Source: Sulfurovum sp. AR (GTDB lineage Bacteria; Campylobacterota; Campylobacteria; Campylobacterales; Sulfurovaceae). Taken from it: a stretch of DNA of 64,000 nt. Below are positions 7,098 through 15,946 of this stretch, piece by piece; within the stretch, counting starts at the first letter, position 1; each line of letters begins with the position of its first letter. The notes below the pieces were generated by a model. It did not search any database. It saw only the letters and a list, made by a program, of their open reading frames with translations, and was not told where the DNA came from. Position numbers and translations under genes: made by a program. Location: the NCBI RefSeq assembly GCF_000296775.1, contig NZ_AJLE01000002.1:124001-188000 (forward strand), written 5' to 3'.

Positions 7098-7115
7098 GGA
7101 TTAAATATTTAATCC
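7098..7115. terminator. Bidirectional terminator-like palindrome
   Basis: GGATTAAATATTTAATCC is a perfect 18-base palindrome between two convergent genes, overlapping the stop codon of the minus-strand gene. There is no long T run, so termination strength is uncertain. Confidence 0.5.
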
Positions 7116-8129
7116 TTGATAGTCTTCCAATAGATAACAGAGGCAATCTTGTACAATAATTTTTTTATCCAGAGTGATCATCGCCGGCATGAGCGATTTT
7201 TTAAGAGAGATAGAACCGTTATTGTTGGATATCAATTCATCTGTTAGATCCGTCCCATCTTCTGCTGTAACGATAAGGGGTCTCTCCAGGGTGGTATGTG
7301 CAAAAACCTCTGAGATGTTAAGCTGGGTGAAGTTGTGACGGTCAAAGTTGGCTACCAGCGTGAGATCAAAACTTCCCTCTTCATCTTCAAAGCCAAATTT
7401 GACACCTTCGGCTATTTTAAGCACGGCACTGTTCTGTACCAATTGTAGATCATGAGAAGGAAGGGCTTTATCGGGGAAATGGTCCATATGCATCAGATCA
7501 TCAATCAGGGCCACGGCTTTGTCTATCCCAAGCTGATTGCCGGGAGTAGAACACTCGAGGGTAATAGCAGGACAGATATCATCAAAGGCCATCGTTGAGA
7601 CCCCTTTGGGTGTATGGAATACCATCGCAATATGGTTAAAAAAGCTGCTTAAGTACTTGTTCTTCTCATTGACAACGGAGATACAGCCATAAGGCGGGTT
7701 TTTCCCTGTATTATTGTGCAGATCAATGGCTGCGAAGAGTTCATCCTCTGTGATCTTCTGCATCACTTGGGCAATAAGTTTTGCTGTAGGTGCATCTGGT
7801 TCAGTCGTTCCCGGCCAGCCGCGGTTAAAGTCCAGTTCATGATCAAGTCTACGAACTCCTTGTGATGCTGCTTCTATATTTCCCACAAAAAGCCAGATCG
7901 ATCTTGGTAGAGTATATCCCTGTGGATCTTTGTACTTTTTGAGGATCTCCTGCATGATCATCAAGCCACTGAACTCATTTCCATGAAGCAGTATAGATAT
8001 AAACAGGGCAGGGGCTTTATGACCTTTTAGATTTACTAGTGTAGGTCTGTCGAATACTTGTTTAATATCCCGGTAGGAAATATCTAAAAATGCATCGGGT
8101 AGTTTGTTCACTATGTTCAGCTTGTTCAT
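7101..8129 (-). CDS. Succinylglutamate desuccinylase/aspartoacylase family
   Basis: A 342-residue zinc carboxypeptidase-type protein. The zinc-binding pair is H49 and E52 in LLHGNEFSG, and a third histidine lies in AIDLHNNTG near 138. Family members hydrolyse an acyl-amino-acid amide bond. The stop codon of the upstream gene directly abuts its start, so the two are co-transcribed and probably work on the same molecule: one makes an amide bond, the other could break or trim it. The natural substrate is unknown. Confidence 0.8.
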   Translation of the reverse strand: MNKLNIVNKLPDAFLDISYRDIKQVFDRPTLVNLKGHKAPALFISILLHGNEFSGLMIMQEILKKYKDPQGYTLPRSIWLFVGNIEAASQGVRRLDHELDFNRGWPGTTEPDAPTAKLIAQVMQKITEDELFAAIDLHNNTGKNPPYGCISVVNEKNKYLSSFFNHIAMVFHTPKGVSTMAFDDICPAITLECSTPGNQLGIDKAVALIDDLMHMDHFPDKALPSHDLQLVQNSAVLKIAEGVKFGFEDEEGSFDLTLVANFDRHNFTQLNISEVFAHTTLERPLIVTAEDGTDLTDELISNNNGSISLKKSLMPAMITLDKKIIVQDCLCYLLEDYQGLNI

Positions 8130-9551
8130 CTATAGACCCCACTTATGTACGGGAATATTTTGCTCAGAGTTTTTCATATAATCCTCCATAAGTTTTGGTA
8201 TGCTGTTATATTTTTTAAAGTGTTCAAGTTGCCATACAGCTCCATTTTGTCCACAGGAGGTTCTCTGTTTGATGATATCCAGATATCCGTCGGCTTTATC
8301 TATGCCTAAAACATCAAGCCCCATTTTAGTCATCTTCAATCCATCGTTTAAGATCCACTCTTTCAAAGAAATTTTCTGTGCATTTACAGGTTCATGAAAT
8401 TTCGTTTGTAATCCTTTCTTTGCTACAGAGTAAAAATCATCTTTTACTGTTTCAAAAGGTATTTTTGTAAGGTTGATCTTTGACTTTACCAAGCCATGGA
8501 TGAGACCTATAAAGAACCATAGGTTTACTTCTGTATCTATCAGTGTCGGTCCAGAGGGAAGTACACGAAGTTCAAGTCTGAGAGTATGTCTACCATCCTT
8601 GTCCTTGCCTAATATAGGACGGATCCATCTCCAGATCGTCCCATTATGGAGATTGAAATGGTGGAGGTCACTTGCAGGTTGGTTTTTTACATCGGCAAAA
8701 ATAATTTTAAACATTTTGTTCTGTTCAAACAGCTCTTGCCAAGAATCTATATACCCATGTGCAAAATGTACTCTCCTCTCTTCACCATGCTCTCTTCTCT
8801 CTTTGTCTCTTGTATCGACAGATTGTTCAAAGATGGTGATACGAGATTCATGCCAGGCCCTTTTCCCCAGCACCAAAGGAGAGTTTGCCCCGAACCCTAC
8901 CAGTACAACAGAGGCAAGCAGTGCAGCATGATAATATGCGACTGCTTTATCAAAAGGGATCTGTAGATGGATCTGTAGAGATGTTCCGAGTGCTTCAAAC
9001 ATCACATCATCTTTTTGCAAAGAGACTTCATCCTCTCCATGAAACAGGATCTTGACACTTTCATGTCTTAACTCTTTAATACGTTGGGATACCAGGGTAT
9101 ATCTATGCATATCAGATTGGTACAACTCTTTGTTGAAGTGTTCAAGCCTCAGACTTGGAAGCACTCCAAAAAGCCCGATCTTCGCATCAAATTTTTTAGC
9201 AGCGTTTTGAGCCTGTTCCCAAAGTGCAACAAGGTCATTGTTTAACGCTTCAGGCGCCCCGGAACCAAGCTCAAAAACATGACCATTGATCTCCATATCA
9301 TATTTTGCAAGTTCATTGGTAAAAAGAGGGGAGTCTATCGTTTCAAGTATGTTTTTATTGATAGGGTTGGGCTGGTTGTCATTGGTGAGTAGACACACTT
9401 CAAGTTCATACCCTATACGGTACGCATTGGAAAAAACTTCGCAACCTTTATCAAAAAGAGTTTTTACATATGCAAACTCAGCATCCAATGCTTTTTGAAA
9501 GGCTATAAAATCTTTTTCAGTAAACTCTCTGTGGCTTATCTCACTACCCAT
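8130..9551 (-). CDS. Glutamate-cysteine ligase-like (GCS2) protein
   Basis: A 473-residue protein of the carboxylate-amine ligase type. ELEVCLLTNDNQPNP near residue 50, FELGSGAP near 110, a FGANSPLVLGKRAWHESR segment and LRLELRVLPSGPT are the conserved active-site stretches of the GCS2 fold, which joins glutamate or a related acid to an amine with ATP. Such stand-alone proteins often make small peptide-like compounds rather than glutathione. It is the first gene of the two-gene operon. The start ATG at 9551 has AAGGTATCC before it. Confidence 0.75.
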   Translation of the reverse strand: MGSEISHREFTEKDFIAFQKALDAEFAYVKTLFDKGCEVFSNAYRIGYELEVCLLTNDNQPNPINKNILETIDSPLFTNELAKYDMEINGHVFELGSGAPEALNNDLVALWEQAQNAAKKFDAKIGLFGVLPSLRLEHFNKELYQSDMHRYTLVSQRIKELRHESVKILFHGEDEVSLQKDDVMFEALGTSLQIHLQIPFDKAVAYYHAALLASVVLVGFGANSPLVLGKRAWHESRITIFEQSVDTRDKERREHGEERRVHFAHGYIDSWQELFEQNKMFKIIFADVKNQPASDLHHFNLHNGTIWRWIRPILGKDKDGRHTLRLELRVLPSGPTLIDTEVNLWFFIGLIHGLVKSKINLTKIPFETVKDDFYSVAKKGLQTKFHEPVNAQKISLKEWILNDGLKMTKMGLDVLGIDKADGYLDIIKQRTSCGQNGAVWQLEHFKKYNSIPKLMEDYMKNSEQNIPVHKWGL

Positions 9552-9861
9552 TGGATACCTTGTTGTGGATTAACTTCTATAAGTATAACAGAAACAACCC
9601 GAATGAAGTAGGGGAGGATGAAAAATATTTTTCTTTCTCATACTTCTTACAGCACTTGAAAATGAAAACATACATAAGTAGGAAGCAGCGTTTCATACTG
9701 AATAATGACAAATAAGTGATGAGATCCATATGTTAGATATTTATTAATATTAACAATATTATTCTTGTAGTAACTTATTTGATGTTCTAGTATATTAAAA
9801 AATATATTATGACTTAAATAATGCTATACCCCCTATAAATAGGAATTTGAAAGAGTTATTT

Positions 9862-9909
9862 AAAAGTTACTACATTTTCTTGACATATGTAGTAACTTTT
9901 GTGTACAAT
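9862..9909 (+). promoter_or_regulatory. Promoter embedded in a 13-base inverted repeat
   Basis: AAAAGTTACTACA (9862-9874) and TGTAGTAACTTTT (9888-9900) are perfect inverted arms, 13 bases apart. A -35 TTGACA (9880-9885) starts between the arms, and a -10 TACAAT (9904-9909) follows the right arm with an 18-base spacer. A third half-site TGTAGTAACTT is at 9766-9776. This looks like an operator over the promoter of the signalling gene at 9985. The stretch 9552-9984 holds no other feature that I can see. Confidence 0.6.
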
Positions 9910-9984
9910 AGAATTATAAGGTTTAGAGTTTTACACTTTAGAAAACTCTCTAAGAAAAAAGTTTCATGGAGATCGGAGGAAAAG

Positions 9985-11544
9985 ATGCCAATCAGAACTA
10001 TCACTGACAAGCACTATAAAGGTGTCAGTGAACTCTATCGTAAATCTGATGGGCAAGTCACAGGTTACTATGTGACCTATAGAGATGCTGATGGCAAACC
10101 GATCAAAAAAAGAGTAGATGCTCAGACCAGAGATGAAGCTCTACTTAAACTGATGGAAATTAAACATCAAGTCGACTTAGACAAAAAAGGAAAGAACATG
10201 GGTGCAACTCTTTCTCAACCAGATAAAAAAATATTGGCCGATGAAAACAAAAAGAGACAAGTTTCTGCTATATCATCAGGGAAAACGATGCAGGATCACC
10301 AAAAAATGATCTCCAGATACAATGATGTTGCTATCGTTTCACTGATCGACATCGTTGCCTTTGATGATATCAATATCCTCTATGGATATGAAACAGGTAC
10401 ACGCATTGTGAGTGAAATGCAAACGATGATCAAAGGTACCCTTCAAGAGATGGAGTCTAAAGAGATATTTAGAACATAGGGTGTTGGGGTATTATCCTAC
10501 GATATCTATCATGTCTATGCAGATAAACTCTGTTTGTTCATCAAAAATGATCTAAATCATCGTCTGCTTGAATATGTGGTAAAACAGCTTTCCCAAAGTA
10601 TTGCAAATCATAGGTTCGTTATATCTGACGATAGCCATATTCATCTCAATGCGACGTTTGGTGCAACAAAGGCAGATAGTTCTGTTAGTTTGCTCTATGC
10701 GGAAAAAGCACTGCAGGAAGCAAAAAGATCACAAAAGAACTATGTTTTTTATGACAGTTATGCGATTGATAAGAATGAACATATCGTCAATAAGGTCTAT
10801 GAGACACTGCTTAACAATATTAAACAAGAGACCGTCACACCATATTTTCAGGGGATATTTGATGCGGATGACAACCATGTCCCGAACAAGTTTGAAAGCC
10901 TTATGCGACTGATGGACAGTGAAGGGCATGTATTATCCCCAGCGGCATTTATGGAAAAATCAAAAGAGTACCGTTTATATACACAGTTGATGTCTCAAAT
11001 GATCGAAAAAGTATTTGATGTCATGGATAAACATGATGTTGCCATGACATTGAACCTCTCTTATCTAGATATCAATAACTCTGAACTTTGTCATACTTTG
11101 ATGCAACAGATCAAACAAAAGAAAGTCGGTAGCCGTTTAACAGTTGAGATCGTAGAGAGTGAACAGATAGAGGATATTGAACAGGTCAATGAATTTATCT
11201 TTTCCCTTAAAAAAAAGGGTGTGCTTATCGCGATAGATGATTTTGGCAGTGGCTTCTCGAATTTTGACAATATCGCTAACCTTGATATCGATTTTGTAAA
11301 GCTCGATGGTTCATTGGTATCAAAAATAGATGATGAAAAATACAGGATCATTCTAGAGAATATGGTCAAGATCTGCCATGATCTCGGGATCAAAACCATT
11401 GCTGAATATATTAGTGATGAAACTATTATGAGACTGGCAAAAAGTATCGGTGTAGATTATCTGCAAGGGTATCATTTGCATAAACCGGAGCATTGGGAGA
11501 GTGTTAGCGCAACATTTGGGCCGAAAGGGGGCAACATTGCATAA
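9985..11544 (+). pseudogene. Integrase-arm/GGDEF/EAL protein interrupted by a TAG
   Basis: One reading frame from ATG 9985 (ribosome site GGAGGAAAAG) to 11544 is broken only by TAG at 10477-10479. Residues 1-65 (GVSELYRKSDGQVTGYYVTY, then a KKRVDA-x-TRDEAL helix) resemble the arm-type DNA-binding domain at the N-terminus of phage integrases. Residues about 105-250 are a GGDEF fold without the motif (YADKL at 178-182), so inactive. The EAL domain keeps its catalytic residues: ESL at 304-306, LNLS, VEIVE, IDDFGSG, VKLDG, IAEYI and YLQGY. If the stop is read through or is an error, it would be a DNA-binding c-di-GMP phosphodiesterase. Otherwise the two halves are separate. Confidence 0.7.
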
Positions 11545-12289
11545 CAATAACGATAAATTGGTACAAATCACTGAAAAAACAAAGCTTAGGGCGTTAAAGC
11601 ATGACATCATCCTACCTTCTACATATCTTGAGATATTTATGGAAGAGATGAAAAAAATAGATGATCAACAGCAAGAAAAAAGTATTCACAGTGTTGCAGC
11701 AGATGAGGATGAGATCATAAACACTATGCAGTCACTGAAACAAATGGAGCAACATTGGTTTGATTCAGGTAGAGACTATATGAAGGAGCTGAATGTTCTG
11801 CGGTCTGCTATGGACACTCTGCGTACACAACTCTTTTCAGATGATATTTCGAAGAGTAAAAACCGATTATGGATCTTTAAAGATAAGCTTAATAATAATG
11901 AAACATTTAATGATCGCGGATTTTTGATCAGTATCAAGATAACCGATTATGACAGGATCATTAGTGAGTATGATACGAATATAGGTAATAGACTCTTAAA
12001 ACAGGTCAGTGACTATATGATTGGTTATCTGGACCAGAAGCATTGCCATTATGAGATCGTGCGTTATTCGGAGGATAACTTTCTGATCTTTTTACATGGG
12101 TTGAATGAAAATGAAGCAGAAGAACATCTACACAATATGCAAAATGAGATGTCAAATTACAGCTTCAAACACCGTAATAGGGTATTTAACCTGACATTTA
12201 ACGCTGCACTTATGCACTATATAGAAAATGAATCTTTTGCATCGGTACTGGGTCAGTTAGATGACAAACTTTTTGAAAATAGTTTGTAA
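11537..12289 (+). CDS. Degenerate GGDEF-domain protein
   Basis: About 250 residues from a TTG at 11537, supported by AAGGGGGCAACA and an eight-base overlap with the upstream EAL gene. Residues about 20-100 are charged and helical, and probably coiled-coil. Residues about 115-245 follow the GGDEF fold (GFLISIKITDYDRI, then VRYSEDNFLIFLHG where the GGDEF motif should be). The catalytic motif is absent, so it is more likely a partner or regulator of the preceding protein than a cyclase. Confidence 0.65.
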   Translation: MHNNNDKLVQITEKTKLRALKHDIILPSTYLEIFMEEMKKIDDQQQEKSIHSVAADEDEIINTMQSLKQMEQHWFDSGRDYMKELNVLRSAMDTLRTQLFSDDISKSKNRLWIFKDKLNNNETFNDRGFLISIKITDYDRIISEYDTNIGNRLLKQVSDYMIGYLDQKHCHYEIVRYSEDNFLIFLHGLNENEAEEHLHNMQNEMSNYSFKHRNRVFNLTFNAALMHYIENESFASVLGQLDDKLFENSL

Positions 12290-12306
12290 CCATCTTTGAT
12301 GGTTAC
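12286..12306 (+). terminator. Terminator-like hairpin after the GGDEF gene
   Basis: GTAACCATC-TTT-GATGGTTAC has perfect 9-base arms and overlaps the stop codon of the gene. No T run follows, so it may be only a weak terminator. Confidence 0.45.
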
Positions 12307-12509
12307 AATATACCTAGAAACATACAAGTAAATAAAAATCACTCCTAACCATTTTCAATTTTTTATTCTTTAAATTAGTCTAATGTATTACTTGAATCAC
12401 TCTTATTTATAGTTTGTATTGATTAATAATTATACAATATTTTGTATATATAGGATTCATAATAGTAATATAATAATATATATTCAAACAATAAAATAAA
12501 GGAAAAGCA

Positions 12510-12938
12510 ATGGTACTCTCAGAAAAAACAGTTGAGATATGTAAAAAAACAGCACCGTTACTAGTAGAATATGGAGAAGCTATTACTACGAGAATGTATG
12601 AGATCTTGTTTATGAATTATCCTGAGACAAGAGCTCTTTTTCCTGAAGCACTTGAAGCGCAGTACAAAAAACTTGCAGGGGCTATCGTTGCATACGCAGC
12701 CAATATAGATAAGCTTCATGTGTTAAGTCATACGGTAGATGACATTGCAAAAAGGCATGTAACAAGCAATGTGAAGTCTGAGCACTATCCCATGGTGGGT
12801 GCTTCTTTACTACAAGCCATTAAAGATGTGCTGGGTGATGTAGCAAGTAAAGATGTCATTGATGCCTGGAAAGAGGCGTATTTCTTTTTGGGAGATATAC
12901 TGATAGGAAGAGAAAAAGAGCTCTATGCTGCTAGATAG
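12510..12938 (+). CDS. Single-domain globin
   Basis: A 142-residue globin without reductase domain, like Campylobacter Cgb and Vitreoscilla haemoglobin. Visible haem-pocket residues are Tyr30 (B10), Phe44 (CD1), Gln51 (E7) and the proximal His83 (F8) in AKRHVTSNV. The Tyr-B10/Gln-E7 pair is typical of nitric oxide dioxygenase globins, so protection against nitrosative stress is likely. AAAGGAAAAGCA precedes the ATG. It stands alone, with an AT-rich 220-base upstream region in which I see no certain operator. Confidence 0.9.
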   Translation: MVLSEKTVEICKKTAPLLVEYGEAITTRMYEILFMNYPETRALFPEALEAQYKKLAGAIVAYAANIDKLHVLSHTVDDIAKRHVTSNVKSEHYPMVGASLLQAIKDVLGDVASKDVIDAWKEAYFFLGDILIGREKELYAAR

Positions 12939-13051
12939 ACTGTCTTTGTCTGTTACGTACCTCAATTGAGCGAATTTTCAACGTATAATGAGTTTTGGCA
13001 TTTCTAAAGACCATACCCATGCAGATATATTTGACGAAGATATCGATAGAA

Positions 13052-13795
13052 TTAGAGATCCTCATCGTCATTGAAGAATGCATCCTCTTCAGCTTGCTCT
13101 TTTGCTGCTTGTATCGCATCAAGTTCCGCCTGACTCATCATCATCGTTTTCATCTTTTGGACAAACACAGTTCTGTCGGGTAGTTTGGTAAAATAGGCAT
13201 AGATACCGTATCCCATGACCAGTACCGTGGAGATAAGGATAACCTTTTGAGCTACTGAAAAGGTTTGGATAGGCTCTTTTATCTTCATTTCACATACACC
13301 GCCTGGACAGTACTTCGGATCTTTTCTTTTGACCCATTCGAAGATCTTACAGCCCAGGCAGATAGAGAAGGCCGCCTCGAAGAAGAGCAGTGCCATACAG
13401 ATCAAACACACCAGTGCTTTAAGCGGGTTAGGCTGGAAATCAATGACCAGATAGTAGAACATTGGCCATGCCAGTATAAATCCCAGTACCCATGCAAAAC
13501 GTTTTTGTGCAGCTCCGACATACTCAGGTCTCTGGTTCTGTACAAAAAAACGTCCGAGCATCAAACTGGGCGCATATCGTGGCTGAATGATACGCATCGT
13601 AAAGTCGATAGCAAAAAATGTTACAAAATATTTAGAAAAGACTGCCGTATGCAGCATGATCCCGTTCATTAGTCCAAGAAATGCACCGACAAACAGTATA
13701 GCTGCTGCCGCACGTGCTTCTCTTTCATTCAGCATACCTATCTCATATCCTGGTACCTTTTCGCCATAGGCAAAAAACTCTTTTAGATTTATCAT
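13052..13795 (-). CDS. DUF4395 membrane protein in the arsenic locus
   Basis: About 247 residues with four membrane helices and the DUF4395 landmark region RAAAAILFVGAFLGLMNG, then PRYAPSLMLGRF. A conserved CLGCKIFEW and KYCPGGVCE give four cysteines facing one side, which suggests thiol or metal contact. The C-terminus is acidic (EEDAFFNDDEDL). I choose the ATG at 13795 over 13834, because only the former has a purine-rich upstream stretch. It follows arsB on the same strand by 46 bases, so it is probably co-expressed. Function unknown. Confidence 0.75.
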   Translation of the reverse strand: MINLKEFFAYGEKVPGYEIGMLNEREARAAAAILFVGAFLGLMNGIMLHTAVFSKYFVTFFAIDFTMRIIQPRYAPSLMLGRFFVQNQRPEYVGAAQKRFAWVLGFILAWPMFYYLVIDFQPNPLKALVCLICMALLFFEAAFSICLGCKIFEWVKRKDPKYCPGGVCEMKIKEPIQTFSVAQKVILISTVLVMGYGIYAYFTKLPDRTVFVQKMKTMMMSQAELDAIQAAKEQAEEDAFFNDDEDL

Positions 13796-13841
13796 ATTTT
13801 TCTCTCTTTCTTTACGTTTTACATGAGTAGTCATAAAAAAT

Positions 13842-15104
13842 TTATATTAGACCGAGTAAGGCTATCAGTAATACAGGCGGTGTGATCACAAGTCCCACTT
13901 TCATATATTCTCCCCAGCCTATTTTTACACCTTTTTGTGCAAGAACATGAAGCCAAAGGAGGGTGGCCAGTGAGCCGATAGGGGTCATTTTAGGACCGAG
14001 GTTTGAGCCAAGTATATTGGCATAGACCAACGCTTCATTTCCTGTATATCCTACCTGATTGATGGCGATGTCCATCACCATGATGGTCGGCATATTGTTC
14101 ATCACAGAGCTGAGACCCGCAGCAAGAAAACCTGTACCTATGACCGCCATGGCTTCACCCTGTGTCTGGAGTGCACTGATCCATGAGGCTACGGTGTCGG
14201 TAAGTCCTGCATTTTTAAGTCCGTAGACCACAACATAGAGTCCTATGGAGAACCAAACCACCTGCCAAGGCGCAGCTTTGATGGTCATGAGGGGTTTGGT
14301 CGCTTTATAATGGTTTGCTATGGCTAAAAATATCAGTGCTCCGCCAAGTGCAAACACAGAGACGGGAAGGTCATAAAAGTCACCGATAAAGTAACCCGTC
14401 ATCAACAATCCCAAAAACCACCAGCTCAATTTAAACATGGTCTGGTTTTTAATGACTGAAGAGGCCTCTGGAAGTGTAGATACATCAACTTTTAATGGAA
14501 TTTCCTTACGGAAATAGATCCACAAGACGACAATAGAAGCGAAGATTGACAGAAGATTAGGCAGGAACATATTTTTTGCATATTCGATAAAACCGATGTC
14601 AAAGTATCCGACAGTTACGATGTTGGTAAGGTTTGAGATCACCAGAGGGTTGGATGCACTGTCACCGATAAATCCTCCAGCCATCAAAAATGCAAAGATA
14701 GCCAACGGATTCATTTTTAAGTACTTCATCTTGGCCAGTAGAATAGGGGTTAAGATGAGTGCTGCTCCATCATTGGCGAAGAATGCGGCAACAAGTGCAC
14801 CAAGAATTAAGATATAGACAAACATCCTGTTCCCACTGCCTTTGCTTAATTGTGCCATTTTAATCGCTGCCCATTCAAAAAAGCCTATCTGGTCCAGTAT
14901 CATGGAGAGAATGATGATACCTATAAATGCCAATGTGGCATCCCATACAATGTCTATCACGGTAAAAACATCCGTATAACTCACTACACCCAGAAGCAGG
15001 GCGGCTACTGCACCGATGACAGCTGTTGTACCTATTTGAAGACCACGAGGCTGCCAGATCACAAAAACCAAGGTTATTAAAAAGACTGAAATTGCCAAAA
15101 ACAT
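13842..15104 (-). CDS. arsB: Arsenite efflux permease ArsB (ArsB/NhaD type)
   Basis: A 420-residue inner-membrane protein with 11-12 helices. Landmarks are FFANDGAALILTPI near 110, GGFIGDSASNPLVISNLTN near 145, VMNNMPTIMVMDIA near 335 and ANILGSNLGPKMTPIGSLATLLWLH near 365, all typical of the ArsB branch of the ion transporter superfamily. It pumps arsenite or antimonite out. It is divergent from arsR, with the palindromic operator in between, and AGGAAG precedes the start. Confidence 0.9.
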   Translation of the reverse strand: MFLAISVFLITLVFVIWQPRGLQIGTTAVIGAVAALLLGVVSYTDVFTVIDIVWDATLAFIGIIILSMILDQIGFFEWAAIKMAQLSKGSGNRMFVYILILGALVAAFFANDGAALILTPILLAKMKYLKMNPLAIFAFLMAGGFIGDSASNPLVISNLTNIVTVGYFDIGFIEYAKNMFLPNLLSIFASIVVLWIYFRKEIPLKVDVSTLPEASSVIKNQTMFKLSWWFLGLLMTGYFIGDFYDLPVSVFALGGALIFLAIANHYKATKPLMTIKAAPWQVVWFSIGLYVVVYGLKNAGLTDTVASWISALQTQGEAMAVIGTGFLAAGLSSVMNNMPTIMVMDIAINQVGYTGNEALVYANILGSNLGPKMTPIGSLATLLWLHVLAQKGVKIGWGEYMKVGLVITPPVLLIALLGLI

Positions 15105-15157
15105 ATAAACTTCCTATAAATTTAATTTGGTAACTATATCGAAAGTTAAATAAATAT

Positions 15158-15197
15158 ATCAAGATATCTTGATTTAGTAATTAAAATCTGCTACAAT
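15158..15197 (+). promoter_or_regulatory. ArsR operator over the arsR promoter
   Basis: ATCAAGATATCTTGAT (15158-15173) is a perfect 16-base palindrome. TTGATT at 15169-15174 serves as -35 and TACAAT at 15192-15197 as -10, with a 17-base spacer, so the operator overlaps the -35. The same palindrome sits 54 bases upstream of arsB on the other side and could control both directions. Transcription would begin near 15204, which excludes the ATG at 15201 as the start of arsR. Confidence 0.7.
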
Positions 15198-15221
15198 TTT
15201 ATGAATATGCTAGGAGTGATG

Positions 15222-15545
15222 ATGGAAGTTTTTTTAAAAAGTGTTGCTGCACTTAATGATGAAACAAGAGTGTTGATCCTGCGTTTTCTTGATAAATACG
15301 GGGAGACATGTGTATGTGACATGCAGATATCATTTGACATGATACAGTCCCGCCTTTCACGCCACCTTAAGATTCTAAAAGATGCAGGATTTTTACGAGT
15401 AGAGCGTAAAGGAACCTGGGCATATTACTCCATTCGAAAACCGTTGGACCGCTTTCGCAGTGAAGCATTGGAAGAGATCCGTTATTTGGATATGAATCTT
15501 CCTGAATTAAAGAACATATCACAAACACAAGGATGTAAAGTATGA
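15222..15545 (+). CDS. arsR: ArsR-family arsenic-responsive repressor
   Basis: A small winged-helix protein of about 107 residues. The metalloid site CVCDM lies in the recognition region, and a further cysteine is near the C-terminus (QGCKV). The helix-turn-helix spans the stretch MIQSRLSRHLKILKDAGFLRVER. Arsenite binding would release it from the upstream palindrome. The start at 15222 fits AGGAG at 15212-15216. Its stop overlaps the start of arsC (ATGA). Confidence 0.9.
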   Translation: MEVFLKSVAALNDETRVLILRFLDKYGETCVCDMQISFDMIQSRLSRHLKILKDAGFLRVERKGTWAYYSIRKPLDRFRSEALEEIRYLDMNLPELKNISQTQGCKV

Positions 15546-15946
15546 AAAAAAATGTATTGATCTTATGTACGGGAAACAGTTGTCGTTCTATTATGGGAGA
15601 GGCACTGATCAATGCTAAACTCGGTGATTGTGTCTTTGCTCAAAGTTCTGGTGTCAAAGCAAGTGGAAAAGTTAATCCCAATGCTCAGGCACTGTTGGAG
15701 TCAAAAGGGTTCTGGAGGGATGAATATCACTCAAAAGTGATCGAAACAGTGCTGAATACACCTTTTGATCTGGTTGTGACTGTATGTGACCATGCAAATG
15801 AGACATGTCCTATGTTCCCAAAAGCAGTGAAGACGATACATGTAGGATTTGAAGATCCAAGCGGCAAGGCGGTAGAAGAGTATGAAAAAACACTCAATCT
15901 TATTGAAAAAGAACTCCTTCCTATCATCAAAAATGAGCTTTGCTAA
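15542..15946 (+). CDS. arsC: Arsenate reductase, thioredoxin-coupled type
   Basis: A 134-residue protein of the low-molecular-weight phosphatase fold. Cys9 and Arg15 form the CX5R loop (CTGNSCR), and Cys82 and Cys89 (VCDHANETC) form the relay pair, matching the known three-cysteine mechanism of the Staphylococcus-type enzyme that uses thioredoxin. It reduces arsenate to arsenite for export by ArsB or the next permease. It is translationally linked to arsR and to the permease gene, whose ATG follows the stop directly. Confidence 0.93.
   Translation: MKKNVLILCTGNSCRSIMGEALINAKLGDCVFAQSSGVKASGKVNPNAQALLESKGFWRDEYHSKVIETVLNTPFDLVVTVCDHANETCPMFPKAVKTIHVGFEDPSGKAVEEYEKTLNLIEKELLPIIKNELC

Noticed and set aside
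8473-8966. Two plus-strand frames inside the GCS2-like gene
   Set aside because: They run antisense to a well-supported gene with conserved motifs and have no ribosome sites.
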